DNA from: Bacillota bacterium
Lineage (GTDB): Bacteria > Bacillota > Clostridia > Peptostreptococcales > Anaerovoracaceae
Length of the DNA: 11,076 nt
Assembly: GCA_017538845.1 (NCBI GenBank)
Contig: JAFYIC010000027.1
Location: 1 to 11,076 of the forward strand
Direction: 5' to 3'
In this document: piece after piece, positions 1 through 6,566 of the stretch
Layout: each line of letters starts with the position of its first letter
Numbering within the stretch: position 1 is the stretch's first letter
Notes under the pieces: model-generated
Database searches by the model: none
What the model was told of the DNA's origin: nothing
The model's input: the letters and a program-made list of their open reading frames with translations, nothing else
Program-made: the position numbers and the translations under genes

Positions 1-71
1 GGATATTCCCTGTCATCTATATCAAGGCACTTTATCCCTGTGCCGCTTTTATCCTTTTCCCTCATCTCCAT
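1..71 (-). CDS. dprA: DprA/Smf DNA-processing protein, N-terminal fragment (runs off left edge)
   Basis: Only the first 21-23 codons are present. Reading down the minus strand from ATG at 71 (or the second ATG at 65) gives a charged leader followed by IKCLDIDDREYP. This resembles the start of the DprA Rossmann domain, where an 'I..D..YP..L' element precedes the conserved fold. DprA loads RecA onto single-stranded DNA taken up during natural transformation and acts in the cytoplasm. Position supports the call: it lies 14-20 bases after comM on the same strand, and yraN-comM-dprA is a common bacterial order. The start at 65 has the better ribosome site (AAGGA, 7-base spacer); the start at 71 would leave almost no spacer. 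If correct, this DprA lacks the usual N-terminal SAM/helix-hairpin-helix extension. The call rests on few residues plus context, so it is tentative. Confidence 0.5.
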   Translation of the reverse strand, partial: MEMREKDKSGTGIKCLDIDDREY

Positions 72-85
72 GTCCTTTGCCCCTG

Positions 86-1606
86 TCATCTGTTGAAAAT
101 ACCATCGATCCCCCTGTACTGGAGCGCCTCTGCTATGTGACACGTCTTTATGTATTTCTCTCCTGCCAGATCCGCTATGGTCCTGATTATCTTTATTATC
201 TTATTGAAAACTCTCATGCTCAGCCCCAGAGACTTATATGCTTCCGACATGAAACGGCTTTCTTCACTTCCGAGAACGCAGTACCTCTTCAGCTGAGCCG
301 GTGTAAGCTCACCGTTGAGACAAGATCCCTGCCTTTCGTACTGGATCTTTCTTGCTTCAGTGACCATCTTTTTCATTTCCGGAGTCGAAAGGCCTCCCGC
401 CTTTCCATCCAGACTGCCTTCAGAAGCCGCTTCCACCCTTACGTGTATGTCTATCCGGTCAAGGAGCGGTCCGGAGAACCTGTTCCTGTAACTGTCTATC
501 TGCCCCTGCGTGCAGGTACACTCATGCCTGGGATCCCCCAGGTATCCGCATTTGCAGGGATTACTGGCTGCCACCAGCATAAAACTACACGGGAAAACGG
601 CGTTCCTTCCGTCTCTTGTTATTACGATCTTCCTATCCTCCATAGGCTGACGGAGCATGTCAAGGAGTTTCGCGTCAAACTCCCCGAATTCATCCAGGAA
701 AAGGATCCCTTCATGGGCCAGTGAAACTGCTCCGGGTCTCGGCCTGGCTCCGCCTCCGAGAAGCCCTGCCTTCGTTATGGTGGTATGGGGTGCCACAAAA
801 GGTCTCTCCCTTATGATCTGCCTCTTTTCATTCAGTTTCCCCGCGATGCTGTATATCTGGGTAAGAGTCAGCGCGCCTTCGTAGTCCAGGTCCGGCATTA
901 TCCCGGGCATTCTGCCTGCGATCATGGTCTTGCCGACTCCCGGGCTTCCGATCATCAGTATGCCGTGAGCCCCTGCTGCCGCAACTGTCACAGCCCTCTT
1001 CACGTTTTCCTGACCGATCACGTCGGCGTAATCCTCAGCGGCACGCTCCCGGTCCTCTTCGTCTCTTGCGCCTGCGCCTGTATATCTCACCGGAGCCACC
1101 CTGCCCGTATACATGTTAAAGGCGTTTTTAAGATCGCTGACCGGATACACGTCTATATCCTCAACTATGGATACCTCTTCAGCGTTTCCTTCCGGCACCA
1201 TTATCTTCTTTATGCCGCACTTCCTCATTCCTATGGCCATGGGAAGGGCGCCTCTCACCGGCAGCACCTGTCCGTCAAGGGACAGCTCGCCCATGACGCC
1301 CCAGCCTGCTGCGGGACTTTCATCCTGACCCTGCAGCAAAAGTATCCCAAGAGCCACCGGAAGGTCGAAATGACTTCCCTCTTTCCTTCTGGCCGCTGGC
1401 GACAGATTGACCGTTATCCTGTTTCCCGGAAAACTGAATCCCGAATTCATTATGGCCGGCCTTATCCTGTCTCTGGCTTCCTTGATCGTCATGTCCGCAA
1501 GGCCCACTATGTTCAGCGACGGCAGCCCCGGATGGGCGTCCGTCTCCACGGTCACAGGCTCTGCGTCGATGCCCCACAGGGACGCTGTCTTTATCTTTGT
1601 AAGCAT
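86..1606 (-). CDS. comM: YifB/ComM family Mg-chelatase-like AAA+ ATPase
   Basis: Encodes 506 residues, the usual family length. ComM is a hexameric AAA+ helicase that promotes branch migration during integration of transforming DNA; in non-competent bacteria the role is less clear. Domains: an N-terminal Lon-protease-like ChlI domain (about 20-140, with RKEGSHFDLPVALGIL near 74-89) and a Mg-chelatase-type AAA+ core (about 195-395) with Walker A GSPGVGKT at 220-227, Walker B ILFLDE at 301-306, a Cys cluster NPCKCGYLGDP...CTC (C351, C353, C363, C365) and the arginine-containing LDRID at 382-386. A C-terminal helical Mg-chelatase domain follows. The ATG at 1606 is chosen because AGGGGG sits 5 bases upstream and MLTKIKTASLWGI is the family's normal N-terminus; an upstream in-frame ATG at 1777 lies inside yraN and is rejected. 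The ATPase core departs from consensus (PHTT where PHHT is usual). It lies 11 bases after yraN, so the two are very likely co-transcribed. Confidence 0.95.
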   Translation of the reverse strand: MLTKIKTASLWGIDAEPVTVETDAHPGLPSLNIVGLADMTIKEARDRIRPAIMNSGFSFPGNRITVNLSPAARRKEGSHFDLPVALGILLLQGQDESPAAGWGVMGELSLDGQVLPVRGALPMAIGMRKCGIKKIMVPEGNAEEVSIVEDIDVYPVSDLKNAFNMYTGRVAPVRYTGAGARDEEDRERAAEDYADVIGQENVKRAVTVAAAGAHGILMIGSPGVGKTMIAGRMPGIMPDLDYEGALTLTQIYSIAGKLNEKRQIIRERPFVAPHTTITKAGLLGGGARPRPGAVSLAHEGILFLDEFGEFDAKLLDMLRQPMEDRKIVITRDGRNAVFPCSFMLVAASNPCKCGYLGDPRHECTCTQGQIDSYRNRFSGPLLDRIDIHVRVEAASEGSLDGKAGGLSTPEMKKMVTEARKIQYERQGSCLNGELTPAQLKRYCVLGSEESRFMSEAYKSLGLSMRVFNKIIKIIRTIADLAGEKYIKTCHIAEALQYRGIDGIFNR

Positions 1607-1617
1607 TGATCCCCCTT

Positions 1618-1947
1618 TCAGAAAGCATCCTTGATATGGTTTATGACTACCTCTATCACGTCCATCCTCACATCCGGGTAATACCTGCCGCATCCCGACA
1701 GATACGCGAGAGCCGCCTTCTTGATATGTTCTCTTTTTCTCCGATCGACCGCTTCCCCGGGGTTTCCGAAAAGGCACGACCTTCTTGTCTTGACTTCAAC
1801 CAGCCTGAGGACCCCGTTCTTTTCCGCGACTATATCTATTTCTCCTTCTCTGCATCTGTAATTTCTGTCCAGTATGACGCATCCCTGTTTTTCCAGGTAG
1901 GACGCAGCCATGTCCTCTCCCAGCTTTCCCAGCTCCCTGTTGTTCAT
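1618..1947 (-). CDS. yraN: YraN / UPF0102 family nuclease-like protein
   Basis: Encodes 109 residues of a small protein with a restriction-endonuclease-like (Holliday-junction-resolvase-like) fold. Visible family features are GKLGEDMAASYLEKQG at 7-22 (E11 candidate metal ligand), the GEIDIVA motif at 35-41 with D38, and the VEVKTR motif at 50-55 with the E51-x-K53 pair, which together resemble the D...ExK catalytic arrangement of this fold. The molecular function of YraN remains poorly established; linkage to comM and dprA suggests a role in DNA recombination or uptake. The ATG at 1947 has AGGGGA 6-7 bases upstream and gives the family N-terminus. An in-frame ATG at 2022 is rejected because the -35 and -10 boxes of a good promoter lie between it and 1947. 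It is the first gene of the operon, and its stop overlaps the comM ribosome site. Confidence 0.93.
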   Translation of the reverse strand: MNNRELGKLGEDMAASYLEKQGCVILDRNYRCREGEIDIVAEKNGVLRLVEVKTRRSCLFGNPGEAVDRRKREHIKKAALAYLSGCGRYYPDVRMDVIEVVINHIKDAF

Positions 1948-1984
1948 GGTCTTCCCCTTTGTCTTCGTATCGTCTGTGATTTCC

Positions 1985-2012
1985 ATTATATGGAAACTGC
2001 CGCTTCGGTCAA
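1985..2012 (-). promoter_or_regulatory. Sigma-A-type promoter of the yraN-comM-dprA operon
   Basis: On the minus strand the -35 box TTGACC (2012-2007) is followed by a 16-base spacer and a perfect -10 TATAAT (1990-1985). Expected transcription start is near 1978, giving a leader of about 30 bases before yraN. It lies immediately after the terminator at 2023-2060, which supports a real transcription-unit boundary. Read directly from sequence; activity is inferred. Confidence 0.8.
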
Positions 2013-2022
2013 TGGATTGCAC

Positions 2023-2060
2023 AAAAAACCGGCAGCAGATCTTTTTCAGATCTGTGCCGG
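2023..2060 (-). terminator. Intrinsic terminator of the MBL-HAD unit
   Basis: On the minus strand a hairpin of 13 base pairs with a single bulged base (arms 2060-2048 and 2042-2029, loop about 5 bases) is followed directly by six T residues (2028-2023). It lies 35 bases after the HAD phosphatase stop codon. GC-rich base pairs sit at the foot of the stem, typical of an efficient Rho-independent terminator. It separates the phosphatase unit from the yraN promoter. Confidence 0.88.
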
Positions 2061-2095
2061 TGTTATTCCGCTTTATTCTGTTTTAGCCGCCTGGC

Positions 2096-2938
2096 TCAAT
2101 CGTCCTCCGGTTCTTCGCCGAATACGAACTTTTCGATGGCTCTTGCCACGCCGTCCTCATTGTTGGAGGTGCTTATATATGAGGCCATCTTTTTCACCGG
2201 TTCTTTGGCGTTTCCCACTGCCACGCTGATACCTGCTTCCTCCATCATCGCGATATCGTTGGGGCTGTCCCCGCATGCCATCATTTCCTCTTTTTTTATC
2301 CCGAGTATCTCCATGAGAGTATGAAGGGCGTTGGCTTTGCTGGTGGTCGCGCCGCCTATCTCCCAGTTGTTATCCAGCGATGACGTCACCGTGGCGTTTT
2401 CCAGCTGCAGCAGTATGGGATGCATGGCCGCTTTCGCCTCCTGAGTGCTGAAGAATATGTTGATGTTCTCTATCCTGTCTTTGTTTTTCAGCAGATGCTC
2501 CATGAGTCCGTCCACGGGATTCCTGGTCTTCATCACGTACTCCCTGTGCCTGTAGGTGTCGCCGCCGTCCCGTATATACTCGTAGAGGGACTTCTCGATG
2601 TAGGCGGTCCCGTCTATGAAGATCTCCACCATCTGTCCGCAGTCTCTCAGTATCTTTTCGGCTTCGACTACCGTCTGAGGATCGAGACAGTTGCGGAGTA
2701 TGACCTCCCCCGTATTGAGATCCCTTACCATGGCTCCGTTGGATGTCACCACGTAGTTCATGTTGGAAATGGCCATGACGTCATCCGGCAGCGCGTCAAA
2801 GCATCTGCCTGTGGCCATCACAACATAAACGCCGCTTTTTATGGCTCTTTCAAGGGCGTCTTTGGTCCTTTCCGTGAGCCTGCCGCTGCTGTTGAGTGTA
2901 GTTCCGTCTATATCAAGCGCGATCAGTCGTATACTCAT
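2096..2938 (-). CDS. Cof-like HAD-IIB family hydrolase (sugar-phosphate/phosphosugar phosphatase type)
   Basis: Encodes 280 residues, normal for Cof/YidA-type phosphatases. All four HAD motifs are visible: motif I DIDGTTLN at 9-16 (nucleophile D9, acid D11), motif II with MATGR at 41-45 (T43), motif III lysine K201 in TTSKANAL, and motif IV GDSPND at 223-228 (D224 and D228 bind Mg2+). The stretch between motifs II and III is the type IIB cap, which sets substrate choice. Members dephosphorylate small metabolites such as sugar phosphates, flavin precursors or pyridoxal phosphate in the cytoplasm; the substrate here cannot be predicted. It starts 4 bases after the upstream MBL hydrolase stop, with GGAG about 9 bases before the ATG, so translation is probably coupled. 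The short acidic C-terminus (EEPEDD) is unremarkable. Confidence 0.93.
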   Translation of the reverse strand: MSIRLIALDIDGTTLNSSGRLTERTKDALERAIKSGVYVVMATGRCFDALPDDVMAISNMNYVVTSNGAMVRDLNTGEVILRNCLDPQTVVEAEKILRDCGQMVEIFIDGTAYIEKSLYEYIRDGGDTYRHREYVMKTRNPVDGLMEHLLKNKDRIENINIFFSTQEAKAAMHPILLQLENATVTSSLDNNWEIGGATTSKANALHTLMEILGIKKEEMMACGDSPNDIAMMEEAGISVAVGNAKEPVKKMASYISTSNNEDGVARAIEKFVFGEEPEDD

Positions 2939-2942
2939 CCTG

Positions 2943-3536
2943 TCAATCTCCGATCATCTCAAGAAACTCCGTGTTTACCTGCCTTACCTTCTTCATGGAA
3001 CTGGGATCGCCGTGGCCGGGATATATGATCACATCATTTTCCCATTTGTCCACCACGTTCTTCAGGCTGTCTGCCATATCCTGCTCCGAGCCGCTTTCAA
3101 GATCCATCCTGCCGATATCCACGTTGAATACGGTATCTCCGGTGAAAGCCGCCCTGCTCTTTTCCGCGTAGAAGCACACGCCGCCTCTAGTATGTCCCGG
3201 CGTATGTATAACTCTCAGTTCTTCATCCCCTACGCAAAAGACCTGCCCGTCCTCCAGATATCTGTCAGTCCTGCACCTGGCCAGGTCCTCATCTTCCCTG
3301 TGTATATACACGGGGCAGCCGGTCCGGTCTGTCAGTTTGTTCACTGCGCCGCAGTGGTCGTGATGCCCGTGAGTGAGCAGTATTCCTTCAGCTTCAAGGC
3401 CATTTTCTTCCATGAACGCAATAAACCGCTCCGGGTTGTAGCCCGGATCGATTATGTAACATCCTTTTCCGTTTTTCTGATAAAGTATGTATCCGTTGCT
3501 TTCGAGAATACCCCCGACAAGCCTTTTTATCTGCAT
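2943..3536 (-). CDS. Metallo-beta-lactamase-fold hydrolase (glyoxalase II-like, YcbL type)
   Basis: Encodes 197 residues, about the length of short glyoxalase II-like proteins lacking the C-terminal glutathione-binding domain. The metal site is complete: THGHHDH at 55-61 (H56, H58, D60, H61), H115 in HTPGHT, D134 in FTGDTVF and H175 in YPGHG. This is the binuclear zinc/iron site of the superfamily. Likely reaction is hydrolysis of a thioester or related ester; because the C-terminal domain is missing, glutathione thioesters are not assured. The ATG at 3536 has AGAGGG six bases upstream and gives the family N-terminus with the first strand. It is the first gene of a two-gene unit with the HAD phosphatase and starts from the promoter at 3576-3604. 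Substrate is unknown. Confidence 0.92.
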   Translation of the reverse strand: MQIKRLVGGILESNGYILYQKNGKGCYIIDPGYNPERFIAFMEENGLEAEGILLTHGHHDHCGAVNKLTDRTGCPVYIHREDEDLARCRTDRYLEDGQVFCVGDEELRVIHTPGHTRGGVCFYAEKSRAAFTGDTVFNVDIGRMDLESGSEQDMADSLKNVVDKWENDVIIYPGHGDPSSMKKVRQVNTEFLEMIGD

Positions 3537-3575
3537 GACAGTCCCTCTTTTTCCCTTCCGGTAAGGCCGGATATC

Positions 3576-3604
3576 ATTCTATTACATTTTAATGTATGTT
3601 TCAA
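3576..3604 (-). promoter_or_regulatory. Promoter of the MBL-HAD unit
   Basis: On the minus strand TTGAAA (3604-3599), a 17-base spacer and TAGAAT (3581-3576) form a good sigma-A-type promoter, with expected start near 3569. The spacer contains the near-palindrome TACATTTTAATGTA (about 3583-3596), which could be an operator or chance AT symmetry. The -35 box is only 7 bases from that of the oppositely directed trkA promoter. Confidence 0.65.
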
Positions 3605-3611
3605 TTATATG

Positions 3612-3639
3612 TTGATTAACGGAAATATAGTGTTAAAAT
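3612..3639 (+). promoter_or_regulatory. Promoter of the trkA-trkH-trkH operon
   Basis: TTGATT (3612-3617), a 16-base spacer and TAAAAT (3634-3639) give a plausible sigma-A promoter with a start near 3646 and a leader of about 50 bases. That leader is too short to hold a ydaO-type c-di-AMP riboswitch, which controls potassium transporters in many Bacillota. Predicted from sequence only. Confidence 0.6.
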
Positions 3640-3698
3640 TAAGTAGATTTCACATAATGAGGTCGAAATTCACGAAGGGTAAAAGAGGTTACACCGAT

Positions 3699-5069
3699 AT
3701 GAAGATCGCAATCATCGGAGCAGGTAAACTCGGCCGCAAAGTCGCCGACGCGCTCCTTGGCGGAGATCATTCTCTGACCGTTGTGGACAGCAATGAACAC
3801 GTCCTGGAAAAACTGGTATCCCAGATGGACGTAATGACTGTCAATGCCAATGCTAAAGACACCAGTGTACTGAAGCAGATAGGCGTGGCTTCCCACGATT
3901 ATCTTCTGGCGTGCACCGGTTCAGATGAACAGAATATCCTGATCGCAAGCTTCGCGAAAAAGCTGGGATGTCCCAGGGTCATCGCAAGCGTAAGGGATCC
4001 TGAACATATGAACCAGATCGATTTCATAAAAGAAAACATGGATATCGATTATGTTGTAAATTCAGATCTTTCGATTGCCATAGAGATATACAGATATCTG
4101 GTTGAAAAATACACTCTGGCAAACGGCGTATTCACCAGCGGGAAAGTAGCTCTCATAGAATTCTTCGCGTGGCACATCCCCAGACTCGTTGATCTTCCCA
4201 TCACAGATGTTGGAAAGATACTAAAGGATATGCTGGTAGTTGCCCTGTCCAGAAACGGAAAGGTAATCATACCCCACGGCGACACTGTCATCCAGAAGGA
4301 CGACGTGCTTTACGTAGTAGGCGAAAAACAGGACGTACTGGCCTTAAGCGACAAGGTCACAGACCGTCAGCATAAATATAACGACATCCAGAAAGTAATG
4401 ATCATGGGCGGCGGAAAGACCGGTCTTTATCTTGCCAGAAAACTGGAAGATTTCGGCGTGGCTGTCAAGATAATAGAGAAGAATCTGGACAGATGCCACT
4501 ACCTGTCATCCCATCTTGATAACGCCATGATCTTAAACGGCGACGCCACAGATCTCAACCTTCTCGAGGAAGAGAACTTCGACGCCATGGACGCGGTAAT
4601 AACCAGCACCGGATTTGATGAAGACAACCTGCTGCTGGCCCTCACCGCAAAGAAGAGAGGCATCGAGGACGTTATCGCAAAAATCAGCAGATCCAGCTAT
4701 TCAGATCTCATTGAGACCATGGGCATAGACATGGCTCTCAATCCTCTTGACATAACCGCCAGCAACATCCTCAGGTACATCCAGGGATCGAAGCGCGTCA
4801 TCTCGTCCATGCTCGTGCAGGGACAGGCTGAAATCATGGAAATAATAGCTGATGACAGGATGCCGCTTGTAAATAAAAAACTTTCGACTCTCACTCTTCC
4901 GGCCGGTGTTATCATAGCAGCCATACACAGAGGCTCTGAAGCGATAATACCTAACGGGGATACTATCATCCGCGAAGGTGACAGAGTCATGATCATAGCG
5001 CTTCTTTCAGAGATAAAGAATATTGAAACTCTCATGCGCACCAAATCCAAACTTCATTTCGGCGGGTAA
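3699..5069 (+). CDS. trkA: Trk potassium uptake system regulatory subunit TrkA
   Basis: Encodes 456 residues, matching full-length double-domain TrkA (two RCK units in one chain). Domains: NAD-binding RCK_N 1 (about 1-120) with GAGKLG at 7-12 and acidic D30 ending the second strand; RCK_C 1 (about 135-220); RCK_N 2 (about 231-350) with GGGKTG at 237-242 and E260; RCK_C 2 (about 370-450). TrkA is a cytoplasmic tetramer that gates the TrkH channel in response to bound nucleotides (NADH/NAD, ATP/ADP). The ATG at 3699 gives the canonical MKIAIIGAGKLG N-terminus; AGAGG lies 10 bases upstream. In-frame extension upstream into the divergent region is rejected. It heads an operon with two trkH genes, 17 bases before the first. 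Both RCK_C domains could in principle bind c-di-AMP, which is not testable here. Confidence 0.96.
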   Translation: MKIAIIGAGKLGRKVADALLGGDHSLTVVDSNEHVLEKLVSQMDVMTVNANAKDTSVLKQIGVASHDYLLACTGSDEQNILIASFAKKLGCPRVIASVRDPEHMNQIDFIKENMDIDYVVNSDLSIAIEIYRYLVEKYTLANGVFTSGKVALIEFFAWHIPRLVDLPITDVGKILKDMLVVALSRNGKVIIPHGDTVIQKDDVLYVVGEKQDVLALSDKVTDRQHKYNDIQKVMIMGGGKTGLYLARKLEDFGVAVKIIEKNLDRCHYLSSHLDNAMILNGDATDLNLLEEENFDAMDAVITSTGFDEDNLLLALTAKKRGIEDVIAKISRSSYSDLIETMGIDMALNPLDITASNILRYIQGSKRVISSMLVQGQAEIMEIIADDRMPLVNKKLSTLTLPAGVIIAAIHRGSEAIIPNGDTIIREGDRVMIIALLSEIKNIETLMRTKSKLHFGG

Positions 5070-5086
5070 AGGGATCGTTCACTGTC

Positions 5087-6550
5087 ATGGGGCTCAACAA
5101 AAAAGGGATACTCAAAATATCCGGCGTATGCTGCCGGATCATAGGACTGGCTATGCTGGTCCCGGTGTTAGTGGCTCTTATCTACGGTGAATACGAGACC
5201 GCTGTTCAGTTTACCCTGACTGCCGGAGCGACTGTAGCCGGCAGCCTTCTGCTGTCTCTAGCTTCGAAAAACGCTTCCCGCGTTCTCAAAATGCGGGACG
5301 GTTTTCTCATAGTCACGCTCGTCTGGTTCATCGCCGCCATAATCGGAGGGATCCCATATATGATGACCGGTACTATTACCGATCCGTTTAAGGCCTTTTT
5401 CGAAGCCTGCTCGGGTTTTTCCACTACAGGCGCGTCTGTGCTTTCCGACTTTGACTCCATACCGAAGGGCGTTGTTTTCTGGCGTTCATTTACCCACTGG
5501 CTGGGCGGCATAGGTATCATCGTCATCGCGGTAGCGCTGCTGCCTTCACTGGGACTTTCGGGGCAGAACGTAGTCAGAGCAGAAACTCCCGGGCCGGTCC
5601 TCGACAAGATAACGCCCAAGATGAATGACATGGCCAGATACATCTGTCTGGTATACGGCACTCTCACCGTCGCCGAACTCATACTTCTCTGTCTGGGAGG
5701 AATGGGCGTGTTTGACGCTCTTATAACCACCTTCGGCACCGCGGGCACCGGAGGCTTCACCAATCACGACGCAAGCATCGAATACTATTCTTCAACATAC
5801 TTTGACGTAGTGATAACTATCTTCATGCTGCTTGCCGGCACCAGTTTCAACCTGCACTATCAGGCTCTGAGACGTGGTCCCAAGGCATATTTCAAAGATT
5901 CTGAGTTCAGTTTTTACATATTCATCGTACTGGTATTTTCCGCCGTGATCGCTGTGGATCTTTACGCGACCGGCTTTTATACAACTGCGTCAGAATCAGC
6001 TGACAAAGCATTTTTCCAGACTATATCCATTGCCACCACCACCGGCTTCACCAATGCTGATTTCGGCCTGTGGCCCGAACTGAGCAAGATGCTGCTTTTC
6101 ATTCTCATGTTCATAGGCGGCTGTTCCGGTTCGTCTGCCGGAGGTGTAAAGGCGGTAAGGATACTGATAGTCCTGAAATATATAAGAAAAGGCATAGCTA
6201 TAAGGCTCCACCCCAACGCGGTCATGGATGTGCGGATAAACGGCCGACGGGTCCCTTCACAGACCATGTCGTCTGTAGTCACATTCATCTTCCTTTACGC
6301 GGTAGCGCTTGTGCTGGGAACCCTTCTGGTTTCCTTCGACAACATAGAGCATATCGCATGCTTCTCGGGCGCCCTTTCATGCCTTGGCAACTACGGCCCT
6401 GCTTTCGGACTGGTAGGCCCGGAAATCAATTACGCCGTATTCTCGGATTTCTCATCTGTGGTGCTTTCGCTGCTGATGATAGCTGGAAGGCTGGAACTCA
6501 TTACGTTCTTCGTCATCTTCACTCCGGAATACTGGAAACCGGGACATTAG
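5087..6550 (+). CDS. trkH: TrkH family potassium channel subunit, copy 1
   Basis: Encodes 487 residues, the usual TrkH length. It forms the membrane K+ pathway, with TrkA docking on its cytoplasmic face. Four pore repeats are visible from their filter segments: STTGAS near 112-117, TGGFTNHDAS near 221-230, TTTGFTNADF near 317-326 and GNYGPAFG near 434-441. The third-repeat intramembrane gating loop GGCSGSSAGG lies at 344-353, followed by the basic segment before HPNAV (375-379). The ATG at 5087 starts a family-like N-terminus (NKKGILKISG, then a membrane helix). Its ribosome site is weak or distant: AAAGGGA is 12 bases upstream, so coupling to trkA (17-base gap) may matter. Filter 2 and the residues after it closely match proteobacterial TrkH, so this copy looks fully functional. 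Confidence 0.95.
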   Translation: MGLNKKGILKISGVCCRIIGLAMLVPVLVALIYGEYETAVQFTLTAGATVAGSLLLSLASKNASRVLKMRDGFLIVTLVWFIAAIIGGIPYMMTGTITDPFKAFFEACSGFSTTGASVLSDFDSIPKGVVFWRSFTHWLGGIGIIVIAVALLPSLGLSGQNVVRAETPGPVLDKITPKMNDMARYICLVYGTLTVAELILLCLGGMGVFDALITTFGTAGTGGFTNHDASIEYYSSTYFDVVITIFMLLAGTSFNLHYQALRRGPKAYFKDSEFSFYIFIVLVFSAVIAVDLYATGFYTTASESADKAFFQTISIATTTGFTNADFGLWPELSKMLLFILMFIGGCSGSSAGGVKAVRILIVLKYIRKGIAIRLHPNAVMDVRINGRRVPSQTMSSVVTFIFLYAVALVLGTLLVSFDNIEHIACFSGALSCLGNYGPAFGLVGPEINYAVFSDFSSVVLSLLMIAGRLELITFFVIFTPEYWKPGH

Positions 6551-6566
6551 AAAAGAGGTGCAGCAG

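Noticed and set aside
77..724. Plus-strand open frame of 215 codons
   Set aside because: It lies wholly antisense to comM, shows no recognisable domain, and has no ribosome site; comM carries clear family motifs on the other strand.
785..1609. Plus-strand open frame of 274 codons
   Set aside because: Antisense shadow of comM; composition rich in His, Arg, Ser and Cys without domain character.
1607..1777. N-terminal extension of comM to an ATG at 1777
   Set aside because: It would overlap most of yraN's 3' half, and the strong ribosome site and family N-terminus both point to 1606.
2841..3698. In-frame extension of trkA into the upstream divergent genes
   Set aside because: It would run antisense through the MBL and HAD genes and across the trkA promoter; TrkA proteins start at MKIAIIGAGKLG.
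3640..3698. c-di-AMP (ydaO) riboswitch before trkA
   Set aside because: Considered because such riboswitches often control K+ transporters, but the predicted leader of about 50 bases is too short and shows no matching structure.
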